The notes: a model not told the origin generated them from the letters alone. A stretch of 64,000 nt of DNA from Rickettsiaceae bacterium H1 (GCA_018101195.1 JACDQH010000002.1:124001-188000); one strand, 5' to 3'. Numbered from the stretch's first letter, positions 9,169 to 18,930 are shown. Program-made: numbers and translations.

Positions 9169-10404
9169 TTATAAAATCCTTCCTATTTCTGCTAGTATTT
9201 CACTGTCTTTACATTGTTTTTGAGTATTTAGTTTCATGTTTTTCAGTGTTAATTGGTTATTTTTTAGTTCTTTTTCTCCGATTATTATTGCAGCTACACT
9301 TGTCTCTGATTTTTTTAATCGCTTATTCAAATTTCCTTTACTTAGCAAGTGAATTGTTATTCCGTTGCTGCGCAAGCGATGAGCTAATATTATTCCTTTA
9401 TTTATTGCTTCTTCTCCCATTGGAATTATCGAAATTATTTTCTCTGTGTATTTGATTTCTTCGGTCAATTCGCTAATGCGTTCTATCCCTGCTGCAAAGC
9501 CTATGGCTGGAGTATTTTTTCCGCCCATTATTTCTATTAATTTATCGTATCTACCGCCTGCAATTACTGCATTTTGAGCTTCGAGCCTATCGGTAGTGAA
9601 TTCAAACGTGGTATGCGAGTAATAATCCAGCCCTCTGACTAAATGCGGATTGATTGTATATTTAATGTCGAGCTGATCTAAGCCGTTTTTCACTTTAGAA
9701 AAAAAATCAACCGAATAGTTACTGTAATAATTATATATTTTAGGGGCGTCTTTTAGTATTGCTTTATCTGATTCGTCTTTCGAATCTAATATTCTGAGTG
9801 GGTTGGTAGTTAATCTTTTTTGACTATAGATTGATAATTGATCTTTATATTTTTCAAGATATAGGGTTAAAACCGTTCGATAGTCGTTATAACTTTCTTC
9901 GTCACCTAAAGAGTTAAGTTCCAGTTTTACTTTATTTTCTATTTTAAGTGCCTTTAGCAGGTTAACGGCAAGAGAAATTGCTTCGATATCTGCTAAATAA
10001 TCCCCTTCACCTAAGATTTCACAATTTATTTGATTAAATTGCCTTTGTCGACCTTTTTGCGGCCTTTCATAGCGAAATAACGGGCCATGACAAATTAATT
10101 TAAGTGGCGAAGGTAATTGTTCCAGGTGGTTTGTAATAAATGCTCTGGCGATTGCCGCAGTAAATTCCGGCCTTAGCGTCAGGTTATTTTCATTTTTATC
10201 AAGAAATGTATACATTTCTTTAGTGATAATGTCGGAAACTTCTCCGAGGGTTTTGGTAAATACTTCGGAATATTCTATAATAGGAGTTTCTATCGGGGTA
10301 AAGCCGTAATTATCGGCAATTTTGTATGCGGTATCGTATATGTATTTTATTTTTCTATATTCGTCGGCAATTAAATCTTTTGTTCCTCTTACTTGCTTCA
10401 ACAT
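9169..10404 (-). CDS. hisS: Histidyl-tRNA synthetase
   Basis: The class II synthetase of 411 residues begins at MLKQVRGTKD. Motif 2 is visible as GPLFRYERPQKGRQRQFNQ near residue 110. The histidine-specific motifs GLDYYSHTTFEF near 260 and GGRYDKL near 285 are also present, followed by the C-terminal anticodon-binding domain. A longer in-frame extension to 10473 exists, but the ATG at 10404 gives the family N-terminus. That ATG overlaps the metC stop codon (ATGTTGA arrangement), so the two genes are translationally coupled. Confidence 0.95.
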   Translation of the reverse strand: MLKQVRGTKDLIADEYRKIKYIYDTAYKIADNYGFTPIETPIIEYSEVFTKTLGEVSDIITKEMYTFLDKNENNLTLRPEFTAAIARAFITNHLEQLPSPLKLICHGPLFRYERPQKGRQRQFNQINCEILGEGDYLADIEAISLAVNLLKALKIENKVKLELNSLGDEESYNDYRTVLTLYLEKYKDQLSIYSQKRLTTNPLRILDSKDESDKAILKDAPKIYNYYSNYSVDFFSKVKNGLDQLDIKYTINPHLVRGLDYYSHTTFEFTTDRLEAQNAVIAGGRYDKLIEIMGGKNTPAIGFAAGIERISELTEEIKYTEKIISIIPMGEEAINKGIILAHRLRSNGITIHLLSKGNLNKRLKKSETSVAAIIIGEKELKNNQLTLKNMKLNTQKQCKDSEILAEIGRIL

Positions 10405-11612
10405 GCTTTTCGTAGCCTGATAAAGGCATTTTTCAGATCTTCTATCAGGTCTTCGGGGTCTTCTAGACCGCAAAATATCCTAATGCAGCCCGTATCATAC
10501 TTATTAAAATTTCTGTGATATTTCTCCAGATCAAAACTTAGTATTAAGCTTTTATATCCGCCCCATGAGGCACCGATGCCAAAGAAATTCATATGATTGA
10601 TCATCGATCCTAATTGTTGATCGGAATATTTTTTATCTAAAATAATGCTGAATAAAGCAGTAGCGCCGGTATAATATTTTTTCCACAGTTGATATTGATT
10701 AAAGGAAGGAAGTGCAGGGTATAGCACTTTTTTTACTTCCGGAACGGTTTCCAAATACGTTGCAACTTTCATAGCATTGCTTTGATGACGATCAACGCGA
10801 AGAGATAAGGTACGTAATCCTCTTTGAACCAGGTAACAGTCTTGCGAATTAATAGCGATCCCGTAATTTTTGTGCGTATTATATAATAAATCAAAAATTT
10901 TGCTTTTGGCGTGTGCTACTCCCATAAGTACGTCGGAATGTCCGTTAATATATTTGGTGGCTGCGTATAAAGAAACGTCTATTCCCTGTTCTAGGGGTTT
11001 AAAAAATAACGGAGTAGCCCAAGTGTTATCCATTACGGTTACAATGTTGTGTTTTTTTGCTAATGTTACTATCTTTTCGATATCCGCTATCTCGAATGTG
11101 ATTGAGCCTGGGCTTTCCATCATTATTAACGAAGTATTTTCTTTAATTAAGCTATCTAATTTCTCTTCCGGATTATAGAATGTTACTTCTACTCCCATTC
11201 TTATTAAATCTTGTTCGAGAAATCTACGGAAAGGCCCATATGAATTATCCGAGACCAAAATATGTTTACCGGATTCGGAAAAAGTAATTGCAGCCAGTGT
11301 TAATGCGACTAAACCTGAAGGGTAAAGTAGTGTTTTGCACCTGTTTTCTTTATCGTATTCTTGTGAGTTTTCCGTTTCCAATGCTGACAGTGCTTTTCCC
11401 AATTCTGCAGCTGTTTGGCTACCGACAGTGCCGTAACTACAGTCGCGATCGTTATAACAACCTTTATGCATGCTGTTACCTTTTTGTGCATCTCTGTAAT
11501 CTTGTAAGGTGGGAAAAAGTATTGTCGAAAGATGATAAATCGGCGGATTTATCGCTCCGTTATAGCCGTTTGAAATTAATCCGGATTTTATTATTAACGT
11601 ATCTTTTTTCAT
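10398..11612 (-). CDS. metC: Cystathionine beta-lyase
   Basis: The 404-residue PLP enzyme of the Cys/Met metabolism family shows MMESPGSITFEI, the VMDNTWATPLFF segment and the PLP lysine in AATKYINGHSD near residue 215. MetC cleaves cystathionine to homocysteine, pyruvate and ammonia. The active-site neighbourhood and length favour the beta-lyase over gamma-synthase. It overlaps hisS downstream and its ATG overlaps the bolA stop by a few bases, forming a bolA-metC-hisS run on the minus strand. Confidence 0.9.
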   Translation of the reverse strand: MKKDTLIIKSGLISNGYNGAINPPIYHLSTILFPTLQDYRDAQKGNSMHKGCYNDRDCSYGTVGSQTAAELGKALSALETENSQEYDKENRCKTLLYPSGLVALTLAAITFSESGKHILVSDNSYGPFRRFLEQDLIRMGVEVTFYNPEEKLDSLIKENTSLIMMESPGSITFEIADIEKIVTLAKKHNIVTVMDNTWATPLFFKPLEQGIDVSLYAATKYINGHSDVLMGVAHAKSKIFDLLYNTHKNYGIAINSQDCYLVQRGLRTLSLRVDRHQSNAMKVATYLETVPEVKKVLYPALPSFNQYQLWKKYYTGATALFSIILDKKYSDQQLGSMINHMNFFGIGASWGGYKSLILSFDLEKYHRNFNKYDTGCIRIFCGLEDPEDLIEDLKNAFIRLRKAC

Positions 11613-11887
11613 TTATTTTTGAATTCATTTGTAGTGTACAGAAGTAAGGATAATGCATGAATTTTGTGAGTCAATTCAAATTTGAAGAGTTCGTAAATCA
11701 TACGTTGACGTTCAATTAGGGATAGATCGCAAAATACATCCGAGACTATAGTGATTTTAAAATGAGTTTCATTGGTACCGGAAGGAAGATGATTTGCATG
11801 TTGATAAGTTATATCGGTTATTTTGATATACTTGACGTTATTTAAATTCTTCCAGATTTTATCTAGTAGTAAATTTTTTAATAACAT
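11609..11887 (-). CDS. bolA: BolA family protein
   Basis: The 92-residue protein has the BolA class II KH-like fold signature: HFKITIVSDVFCDLSLIERQR followed by the helix-strand HKIHALSLLLYT. BolA proteins partner monothiol glutaredoxins and help deliver or sense Fe-S clusters. The length is normal. It lies head to tail with metC (overlap of 4 nt) and 5 nt after the symporter gene stop, so the four minus-strand genes could be one transcript. Confidence 0.88.
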   Translation of the reverse strand: MLLKNLLLDKIWKNLNNVKYIKITDITYQHANHLPSGTNETHFKITIVSDVFCDLSLIERQRMIYELFKFELTHKIHALSLLLYTTNEFKNK

Positions 11888-11892
11888 ATTTT

Positions 11893-13152
11893 TTAATGTA
11901 TGGGCTGATTGTATTTATCTTTAAAAAATAAGAAAGAAATTATACCGAACAAAGCAACAAACATAAGATATAAACTGGCAGCTGTTTTTTCTCCGGTGAT
12001 ATGTATTAAAAAGGCGCAGATCGTAGGTGCCATACCTCCGAAGAGAGCGGCAGATATATTTCGAGAAATCGCAAAACCGCTGTAACGTACCGATATGGGG
12101 AATAATTCTAAGGCAGCAGCTGATACTGGGCCCAATGCTCCGCCAATAATTGTAACTAAAATTAACTGTCCTATTATTATTAAAATTAGGCTTTGCTGTG
12201 TTAACAACCAAAATATGGGATAAGATAAGAAAAATAATACTATAAAAGTAGTTAACATAATTTTTTTTCTACCGTATTTATCGGATATTGCTGCAAAAAA
12301 TAAAGTTACCGCCGCAAGCGCAAGCATCGAGAATAGGTGGCTTAATGCTACGTAATGATTGTTGAGATAGGATTCGTTTATCATGAAGTAAAAAAATATT
12401 AAAAATACATATAGCGATGCTTCTTCTACCGAATCGATACCGATGGCGGTAAAGAAGTTTTTTTTATGATTTTGAATTATTTGTTTTAGGGGATAAGTAT
12501 TATTTTTTTTATTAGATTTTTTTGCTTTTTCATACGCAGGGCTTTCTTCGGTGAAATAACGTAATAACGCTCCTATTATGCCGATTATTATCCCGAAAAC
12601 GAATGGTATTCTCCAACCCCAATCGTAAAATACTTGTTGTGGTACTATTGTTTTGCAGACGGTAATAACAATAGTACTTATTATCGAGCCGATTACCGCG
12701 CTTAATACTTCGAAACTGCAAATGAAACCTCTGCGATGATCGGGAGAATATTCTATAAGAAAAGCAGCATTTCCCGCCTCTCCTCCTAAGGCTAATCCTT
12801 GTATCAACCTAACTAAAATCAACAGTATTGGTGCGGCAATCCCTATAGAGTCGTAAGTTGGTAAAAATGCAATAAAAAGCATAGGAATGGTCATGGAAAT
12901 TATGGCAAAAAACAGAGCATATTTTCTGCTGTGAATATCGCCGACATGACCAAATAATATTGCTCCGATCGGGCGCATAAGGAAACCGACGGCAAACACG
13001 CCAAATGCTTCTATCAAGCTAATAAAACTATTTTCCGACGGGAAAAATAATTTACCGATTATTCCTATCAAACTTCCATAAAGTGCATAATCGTACCAAA
13101 TCAAGCTATTGCAAATTACAGTCGATAATACTACTTTTTTTAATTCTCCCAC
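11893..13152 (-). CDS. MHS-type MFS symporter (ProP-like)
   Basis: The 419-residue protein has about 12 hydrophobic segments and the metabolite:H+ symporter signatures: RPIGAILFGHVGD near residue 60, the RLIQGLALGGEAG motif near 120 and DKYGRKKIM in the second half. The family imports osmolytes such as proline/betaine or dicarboxylates across the inner membrane. Rickettsiales commonly carry many copies of this family. The substrate cannot be assigned. A perfect 8-bp hairpin lies about 34 bp upstream of the ATG. Confidence 0.9.
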   Translation of the reverse strand: MGELKKVVLSTVICNSLIWYDYALYGSLIGIIGKLFFPSENSFISLIEAFGVFAVGFLMRPIGAILFGHVGDIHSRKYALFFAIISMTIPMLFIAFLPTYDSIGIAAPILLILVRLIQGLALGGEAGNAAFLIEYSPDHRRGFICSFEVLSAVIGSIISTIVITVCKTIVPQQVFYDWGWRIPFVFGIIIGIIGALLRYFTEESPAYEKAKKSNKKNNTYPLKQIIQNHKKNFFTAIGIDSVEEASLYVFLIFFYFMINESYLNNHYVALSHLFSMLALAAVTLFFAAISDKYGRKKIMLTTFIVLFFLSYPIFWLLTQQSLILIIIGQLILVTIIGGALGPVSAAALELFPISVRYSGFAISRNISAALFGGMAPTICAFLIHITGEKTAASLYLMFVALFGIISFLFFKDKYNQPIH

Positions 13153-13185
13153 TTTACTTGACGCCTTATACTAAGTTAATTAGGT

Positions 13186-13204
13186 AATTTAGGCTACCTA
13201 AATT
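13186..13204. promoter_or_regulatory. Perfect 19-bp palindrome in a divergent spacer
   Basis: AATTTAGG and CCTAAATT face each other across a 3-nt CTA loop. It sits between the divergently read symporter and prohead-protease genes, about 34 bp before the symporter ATG. It could be an operator-like palindrome or simply a hairpin. No T-run follows on either side, so a terminator is unlikely. Confidence 0.35.
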
Positions 13205-13393
13205 AATAATTGATTACAACCTTTTATAGAAAGATAATTTATTATTACATAATGATAACATTAATAAGCTTTTACTTATAAACTTAAGTTTGGTTTTAAA
13301 ACAAAACCTTCGAATATAAGAATGTATAAATTAATGTTTCCTCTATATCAAGATAAATCTTATAGTTTGTACTTAAATACATGAGGGATTAAT

Positions 13394-13888
13394 ATGTTTG
13401 CAGATTGTTCATTTATGGTGAAATCGATTAATAAAAACGGATTATTCGAAGGCTATGCCAGTGTTTTTAATATTATAGATGAAATGGAAGATCTGGTTTT
13501 ATTGGGGGCTTTTGCAGAAAATTTACAGGTGAATAAAATAAAATTGCTTTGGCAACATAATCATGAATTACCCATCGGAAAAATTTTAGACATATATGAA
13601 GATAGCAACGGTTTATACGTAAAAGCGCAATTAATTTTAGATGTCAGACAAGCTCAAGAAGCTTATTCTTTGTTAAAGTCGGAAGTAATTAACGGTTTAT
13701 CCATAGGTTATGTGGTTTTATCACACATAATGGAAAGTGGTATTAGAAAAATAGTAAAAGCCGATTTATGGGAAATCAGTTTGGTTACTTTTCCGGCAAA
13801 TAAATTTGCTAAAGTTGCTTCTTTCAAATCGCTCTCTTTAGTAGTGAATCGTGCTTATTTCGCATTAAAACAAATAATGGATAAGTAA
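13394..13888 (+). CDS. HK97-type prohead protease, probable GTA gene
   Basis: The 164-residue product matches the HK97 family prohead protease (U35): FEGYASVFN near residue 15, KLLWQHNHELPIGK with the conserved His near 55, GLSIGY near 108 and a LWEISLVTFPAN block near 125. In phages and in gene transfer agents it cuts the scaffold and capsid during head maturation. It stands alone here; portal and capsid genes are not adjacent. This matches the scattered GTA genes known from Rickettsiales. A GAGGG sequence lies a few bases before the ATG. A prophage remnant is the alternative. Confidence 0.88.
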   Translation: MFADCSFMVKSINKNGLFEGYASVFNIIDEMEDLVLLGAFAENLQVNKIKLLWQHNHELPIGKILDIYEDSNGLYVKAQLILDVRQAQEAYSLLKSEVINGLSIGYVVLSHIMESGIRKIVKADLWEISLVTFPANKFAKVASFKSLSLVVNRAYFALKQIMDK

Positions 13889-13890
13889 TT

Positions 13891-14559
13891 TTATTTTATA
13901 AAGAATTTATCGGTTATTCTCATATCCAAAACCCATATTTTATTTTCTAATAAATTATTTCTGTCGATAATTTTAAGAGCCTTATTCCAGGCTTCTTTAC
14001 TATTTTCTTCCGGGAGTTTCACCGTTAAACCTTCTGTGAAAATAACGTCCCATCTACGCTTGTTTATGTATTTTAATTCTTTTATTTCGTTTAACATTGT
14101 TGTTAATTTTAAATCCGTAACGAATCCGTAAGCGGCAAGGTTGGCATTTTCACCGGTGATTGATAACAGTTGCTTTCGATTAAATTCTTTCGTTATAATT
14201 TTTCCTTTTTCATTAATTAAAAATTTTTTATTCCATACTGCAAACGGTATGTATTCTTTAATTTCTATTGCTATTTTATCGGGAAAAATTCTTTTTACGG
14301 CAAGAGATTTAGTCCAATTTCGAGATATAATCTGCTCGTAAATCGATGTAAGAGAAATACGTAATATATTGGTTTGTAACTTCGGTAGATTTAATTCATC
14401 TGTTTTTATGTGATTATTGCCAATGATTTTTATTTCTTTTAAAGGAGAAAAAAATTTTATAGCATGATGATTAATTAATAATATTGCCGCTAAAACTGTA
14501 AAAAAATGGAATATTTTCAGTTTTTTTAACCTTCTGAAGAACTTTTTTATTTTTGCCAT
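13891..14559 (-). CDS. ftsQ: Cell division protein FtsQ
   Basis: The 222-residue protein has a short basic cytoplasmic tail, one membrane helix (about residues 17-37) and a POTRA-like periplasmic region beginning IKIIGNNHIKTDEL, then IFPDKIAIEIKEYIPFAVW and LPEENSKEAWNKAL. FtsQ links FtsB/FtsL to the divisome. It is shorter than many homologues, but all core blocks are present. It is separated from ftsA and the mur genes here and is convergent with the prohead protease gene (2 bp gap). Confidence 0.85.
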   Translation of the reverse strand: MAKIKKFFRRLKKLKIFHFFTVLAAILLINHHAIKFFSPLKEIKIIGNNHIKTDELNLPKLQTNILRISLTSIYEQIISRNWTKSLAVKRIFPDKIAIEIKEYIPFAVWNKKFLINEKGKIITKEFNRKQLLSITGENANLAAYGFVTDLKLTTMLNEIKELKYINKRRWDVIFTEGLTVKLPEENSKEAWNKALKIIDRNNLLENKIWVLDMRITDKFFIK

Positions 14560-14688
14560 CTTAATAAGAAGATTTCACTTTATCGAATATAATTGAAGAG
14601 TGATTTATAAGTCGTCCGTAAAATTGAATTTGTCATTAAGAGTACCTAATGTTATATTGATAATGATTACATTATACAAGGTAGTTAA

Positions 14689-15300
14689 ATGGTAGGCGAT
14701 AGTACTTTAGTTTGTAAACATGCACTGGATTTTAGTGCAAAAACCATAATGAGTGATGGCAGTATATCGGAAAATTTCAATTTTAAAGAACATGTGAAAG
14801 GAAAATATGGAGTATTGTTTTTTTATCCGTTGGATTTCACTTTTGTTTGTCCGACCGAGATTATTGCTTTTAGTAACAGAATAGAACAATTCAATGAGTT
14901 GAACACTGAATTGATCGGAGTAAGTGTCGACTCTCATTTTACTCATTATGCCTGGAGGAAAACTCTTAGGGAAAATGGTGGTATCGGCGATATCAATTTT
15001 CCATTGGTAGCTGACCTTTCTAAATCGATTTCAAAAAATTATGGAGTGTTGCTTGACGAATCCATTTCTTTGCGAGGAACGTTTATCATTGATCGCGATT
15101 TCATTATTAGACATCAATCGGTTAATGATTTACCTTTGGGCAGAAACATTGACGAATTAATTCGTTTAATTAAAGCATTGCAATATACGGAAAAACACGG
15201 TGAAGTTTGTCCGGCAGGTTGGACTGATGAAAAACAGGCAATGAAACCGGATTCAGAAGGGGTGGCTAGTTATTTGGCGGAATATAACGAAGCCCTTTAA
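14689..15300 (+). CDS. Typical 2-Cys peroxiredoxin (AhpC/Prx1)
   Basis: The 203-residue protein has the peroxidatic Cys in [13 protein letters not shown] (near residue 54) and the resolving Cys in GEVCPAGW (near residue 174). It reduces hydrogen and alkyl peroxides, taking electrons from thioredoxin. The trxB ATG follows its TAA directly, with no gap, so the two form an operon that pairs a peroxidase with its reductant supply. The gene is intact with the normal family length. Confidence 0.95.
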   Translation: MVGDSTLVCKHALDFSAKTIMSDGSISENFNFKEHVKGKYGVLFFYPLDFTFVCPTEIIAFSNRIEQFNELNTELIGVSVDSHFTHYAWRKTLRENGGIGDINFPLVADLSKSISKNYGVLLDESISLRGTFIIDRDFIIRHQSVNDLPLGRNIDELIRLIKALQYTEKHGEVCPAGWTDEKQAMKPDSEGVASYLAEYNEAL

Positions 15301-16248
15301 ATGGCAGAACATTATACGAAAAATTTGATTATCGGTTCCGGTCCCGCAGGATATACTGCTGCAATATATGCCGCCAGAGCAAATATGAAACCGATTCTTG
15401 TTCAAGGTAATTCCATTGGGGGACAGCTTACCATTACTACCGACGTAGAAAATTATCCGGGTTTTGCAAAACCGATAAAAGGCCCTCAGCTGATGGACGA
15501 AATGTCTAAGCAAGCATCTAACGTAAAAACTAAATTAATTTTCGATCACATATCTTCGGTAAAACAAATGGAAGAACCACCATTTGAATTTTTAGGTGAA
15601 TCGGGAGATCTGTATAAAGCGGAAACAGTAGTGATTGCTACCGGAGCGGAAGCAAAATGGTTAGGATTGCGAAGCGAAGAAAAATTTAAAGGTTACGGTG
15701 TTTCCGGGTGTGCCACTTGCGACGGCTTTTTTTTTAAAAATCAAAAAGTTTTAGTTGTTGGCGGAGGTAATACCGCAGTTGAAGAAGCTCTTTATTTAAC
15801 AAATCACGCATCAAAAGTAATTTTAGTTCATCGTCGAGATCAATTACGTGCGGAAAAAATTTTGCAAGACAGGTTATTTAAAAATAATAAGGTTGAGGTA
15901 TTGTGGAATCATGTTTTACATGAAATTTTAGGTGATGACGAGCCGAAAAAAGTAACGAGAGTGTTATTGAAATCAATTATTGATAATAAAGTACGAGAAA
16001 TTAACATAAGCGGAATTTTTATTGCGATCGGTCATAAGCCTAATACTGGAATTTTTCATAAATTGATCGAGATGGATAACGGAGGTTATATTATCACTAA
16101 GCCCGATAGCACTGCAACTAATATTCCAGGGGTATATGCTGCCGGAGATGTGCAAGATAAAATATATAGGCAAGCGGTAACCGCAGCTGGTACTGGTTGT
16201 ATGGCTGCACTGGAAGCACAAAAATTTTTAGATGAAAGGGGTTTATAG
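15301..16248 (+). CDS. trxB: Thioredoxin reductase
   Basis: The 315-residue flavoprotein shows the FAD motif GSGPAGYTAAIYAARA at the N-terminus, the redox-active CATC in GCATCDGFF (near residues 137-142), the NADPH motif VVGGGNTAVEEA near 155 and the C-terminal AGDVQDKIYRQAVTAAG. It reduces thioredoxin with NADPH. It is coupled to the peroxiredoxin gene upstream and overlaps the tsaE start by about 17 nt. The frame ends in TAG, which shows TAG is used as a stop in this genome. Confidence 0.95.
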   Translation: MAEHYTKNLIIGSGPAGYTAAIYAARANMKPILVQGNSIGGQLTITTDVENYPGFAKPIKGPQLMDEMSKQASNVKTKLIFDHISSVKQMEEPPFEFLGESGDLYKAETVVIATGAEAKWLGLRSEEKFKGYGVSGCATCDGFFFKNQKVLVVGGGNTAVEEALYLTNHASKVILVHRRDQLRAEKILQDRLFKNNKVEVLWNHVLHEILGDDEPKKVTRVLLKSIIDNKVREINISGIFIAIGHKPNTGIFHKLIEMDNGGYIITKPDSTATNIPGVYAAGDVQDKIYRQAVTAAGTGCMAALEAQKFLDERGL

Positions 16249-16642
16249 TTGTAATTTGCAACAATTGAAAATTTTAGCCGAAAAGGTTGCTCGAAATGTA
16301 AAAGTACATGATGTAATAGCATTATTTGGCGATTTAGGAGCGGGTAAAACCACTTTTTCCCGATATTTTATTAATTCGTTTATCGATGCCGAAGTTACAA
16401 GTCCTACTTTTAATTTGGTTAACTTATATAATGTAGGTAAATTTACCGTTTGGCATTTTGACTTTTATAGATTGAGCGGTATCGAAGAAGTTTATAATTT
16501 GGGAATCGAAGATGCTTTTAACACGGGCGTAACTATTATTGAATGGCCAAAAATTATTCAGAGTATTTTACCGGAAGAAACTGTTGAAATTTTCATGAAA
16601 AATACAAAAAAAAATTCTATACGGCTAATTAAAATAAAATAA
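16232..16642 (+). CDS. tsaE: tRNA t6A biosynthesis ATPase TsaE
   Basis: The 136-residue P-loop protein has Walker A GDLGAGKTTF near residue 32, SPTFNLVN near 50 and VWHFDFYRL with EWPKII near 100, all typical of TsaE (YjeE). It supports the TsaB/TsaD complex that installs threonylcarbamoyl-adenosine at tRNA position 37. The start overlaps the end of trxB, indicating coupled translation. The length is slightly short but complete. Confidence 0.9.
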   Translation: MKGVYSCNLQQLKILAEKVARNVKVHDVIALFGDLGAGKTTFSRYFINSFIDAEVTSPTFNLVNLYNVGKFTVWHFDFYRLSGIEEVYNLGIEDAFNTGVTIIEWPKIIQSILPEETVEIFMKNTKKNSIRLIKIK

Positions 16643-16692
16643 ATTATTTAACTAATTTATAATATACTCAAAGAATAAATTTATGGAAAGTT

Positions 16693-17779
16693 ATGCAATC
16701 AAAGGATAATTTAAAATTATTATTAACAGCAATTGAAGAAGGAAGATTATCTGAGGTAAAGAAAATATTAGCAAAGGATTTAAATGTTGCTTTTCAAAGA
16801 AATAGATCTAATGAAACTCCTTTATATGTTGCTAAGAGAGCTTATAAATTTTCACGGGGTGATAATACACAGTTAAAAGAGATTGTTCAATATTTAGAAA
16901 AAGTAACTGTATTTGATTCTGAGTTATTTGATGCTGTTTATACGGGAGATTTAGCTGAAGTAACAAGAATATTGAACGAAAACCCTGATTTTCTTTATCA
17001 GAAAAATGAACATGAGGATACTTATCTGCACATTGCGGCAAGTAGAGGCAATAACGATGTTATGAAGTTTTTGCAGAAAAAAGGATTAAATGTTAATACA
17101 AAAAATAAATATGGTAGTACTCCTTTGCATCATGCCTGTTATAATGCCGAGCTAGATGTGATTAAAACTTTGGTAGAATTGGGGGGCGATATCAACGCGA
17201 AAAATCGAATAGGGAAATTCAAACGCAACGATAGTGGAGAACTGCATTACGCAATCATCCTTGATAGAAATTCTTGTTTCGATTGGTATAAATGATAATG
17301 ATGAAGTCAGAGAACGGCGTTTATCTGCAGTTAAATACTTTATTGAGGAAAAGAAAATTGAAATTATAGATGAAACAATATTATGTAGAATGCTGGAGTT
17401 TTCCCTTGAAAATAAGCATGATAAGATTATAAAATACTTAAAAGAAAAATTTAATGCTGCCGAAGAAAAAATCGGGCAAATTCAAAGCAAAATTGACGAA
17501 AGAAAAAATAAATTAAAACCACAAGAAAAGTATTTGGCAAGAAATATAACGATTTGCATTGTAGGAGCTTTGGCAATAAATACTGTATCAATGGCGGTTG
17601 CTTTTACCGCTACTGATATTGCAAAAAATAACTTGAAACTGGCAATTCCGATAATTTGCGGAATAGCAGTAATATCAATTATATTAGCTGCTGCAATCGG
17701 TTATGTTGCATCGCTTTCGAAATTAATTGATGAACCTAAGGTTAAAGAACAGCGACAAAAATCTTCCGGTAGAGAGTAA
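16693..17779 (+). pseudogene. Ankyrin-repeat protein with C-terminal membrane hairpin, frameshifted
   Basis: The first frame (16693-17295) carries ankyrin repeats, clearest at DTYLHIAASRGNNDVMKFL and GSTPLHHACYNAELDVIKTL. The second frame (17234-17779) overlaps it and continues as LIEILVSIGIND, then a charged coiled-coil-like stretch, then two hydrophobic helices. A frame switch between about 17234 and 17290 would unite them as one protein of roughly 360 residues: ankyrin domain, linker, membrane hairpin. Ankyrin proteins of endosymbionts often act on host targets, but secretion is not shown here. Two separate genes are less likely because the overlap has no ribosome-binding site. Confidence 0.65.
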
Positions 17780-17801
17780 GTAATAATTTTCCGAGGTTAA
17801 T

Positions 17802-18113
17802 TTAACTTTCTTTACCTTCTGTAGTTTCATCATCATTCTGTTCTTCTTGAACTTGATCTTCTTCTTGCTTTGCTGCAGCGGTTAATGCATAGACACATAA
17901 TTCTTCAAACGAAACATTATTTTTTTCTGCTAAATCGCGGAGCTTTTCCAAACTATCCATAACTTTTTGTGGCACTTTTCCCCCGCGTTCTTTCGATAGC
18001 CAATTCGCTTGATTTTGTATCGGGTGATTATCTCTTTTCGGCCTACCTATATATATGGTAAAAGGCGAAGTTTGAGAACCGAATTGACATGGAACCGTGA
18101 ATTTTTTCATCAT
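17802..18113 (-). CDS. Small conserved-type protein, DUF2610-like
   Basis: The 103-residue product has a conserved-looking core (PCQFGSQTSPFTIYIGRPK, then NQANWLSKERGGKVPQKVMDSL and NNVSFEELCVYAL) and a very acidic Gln/Glu-rich tail. From memory this resembles the DUF2610 family found in Rickettsiales; the function is unknown. Its ATG overlaps the stop of the upstream minus-strand gene by 4 nt, so the two are coupled. The family name is given with moderate confidence only. Confidence 0.65.
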   Translation of the reverse strand: MMKKFTVPCQFGSQTSPFTIYIGRPKRDNHPIQNQANWLSKERGGKVPQKVMDSLEKLRDLAEKNNVSFEELCVYALTAAAKQEEDQVQEEQNDDETTEGKES

Positions 18114-18481
18114 CTACTCCTTTCAGGTTGTTTTTCGGTTATTACATTTTCGGTAATTTCTTTACTTTTTTCTTTGTTAATTTTCCTTATTATTAATTTT
18201 GCTATTTCCGGAGTTCGTACTCCTTCTGCAAATAATATTTTGGCAAATTTTAGTACTTCTTCTAAAGCGAATTTATTATTTGCCAGCATAGAAAGCAATA
18301 ATTGATATATTTGCGTATAAGTAATCTTAACAATATCAAATTTTTTGTTATCACGTACTCGATGTTCTTGATCGTTATTGGTATCTTGAGATATTACTTG
18401 GGTTGATGCAGTAAAACTTTCGTCGACTGTTGGATTCATGCGGTTATTTTTTCGTCTGGTAAATATTTTTTTTTCACTCAT
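18110..18481 (-). CDS. Uncharacterised 123-aa protein coupled to the DUF2610-like gene
   Basis: No family is recognised. The N-terminus is basic and polar (KKIFTRRKNNR). A central amphipathic region, ITYTQIYQLLLSMLANNKFAL followed by EGVRTPEIAKLIIRKI, looks helical, and there is no membrane segment. It overlaps the following gene by 4 nt (ATGA), which suggests that both are made together and perhaps interact. Coding is supported by this overlap and by balanced codon use. Confidence 0.6.
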   Translation of the reverse strand: MSEKKIFTRRKNNRMNPTVDESFTASTQVISQDTNNDQEHRVRDNKKFDIVKITYTQIYQLLLSMLANNKFALEEVLKFAKILFAEGVRTPEIAKLIIRKINKEKSKEITENVITEKQPERSR

Positions 18482-18654
18482 AGAATGGCTTTAACAGATA
18501 AATTTTACTTTATAATAGTTGATGAAATATTAGCTTCAAAAAAAAATTATTTATAATGTGTTATAACATATTATAAAAAAATTTTTGCATGAAATTTTGT
18601 GACGATTTTCAGTTTATTTATTCGCTTAGATTTTAGCGTAATTAAGATATCGTT

Positions 18655-18930
18655 TTATTTATGTTGTATGAGGTTAGTACTTAATGAAGTCGTACTAGTT
18701 AATGATGTAGTATTATGTTCATCCAACATATAACCTCCTAAGGCACATAGTAATCCTATGGTTAAAAGAAATACTCCCGTAACTAAACCGGAATTTATTG
18801 GTTGTTTTTTTATAAAATTTGTTTGTTTGTCTGAGGTTAATGCGATAATAAATGCTGTAATCCCTAAAATAATTATTCCGCTGCCAATTGCTAAGCCTTG
18901 TTTCGTATTGCTGTATTTATTATTTGTCAT
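18655..18930 (-). CDS. Small two-span membrane protein (91 aa)
   Basis: Two hydrophobic helices (about residues 13-31 and 48-66) are separated by a short lysine-containing loop, and a Ser/Thr-rich tail follows. No family is recognised. It lies downstream of a second small hydrophobic frame and a broken ankyrin gene on the same strand. It might be an independent small protein or a detached membrane module of the ankyrin gene family. Confidence 0.45.
   Translation of the reverse strand: MTNNKYSNTKQGLAIGSGIIILGITAFIIALTSDKQTNFIKKQPINSGLVTGVFLLTIGLLCALGGYMLDEHNTTSLTSTTSLSTNLIQHK

Noticed and set aside
13191..13204. A 14-nt match (AGGCTACCTAAATT) shared with about 62884-62897 as a dispersed repeat
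   Set aside because: Matches of this length are expected by chance between AT-rich spacers, and the flanks do not match.
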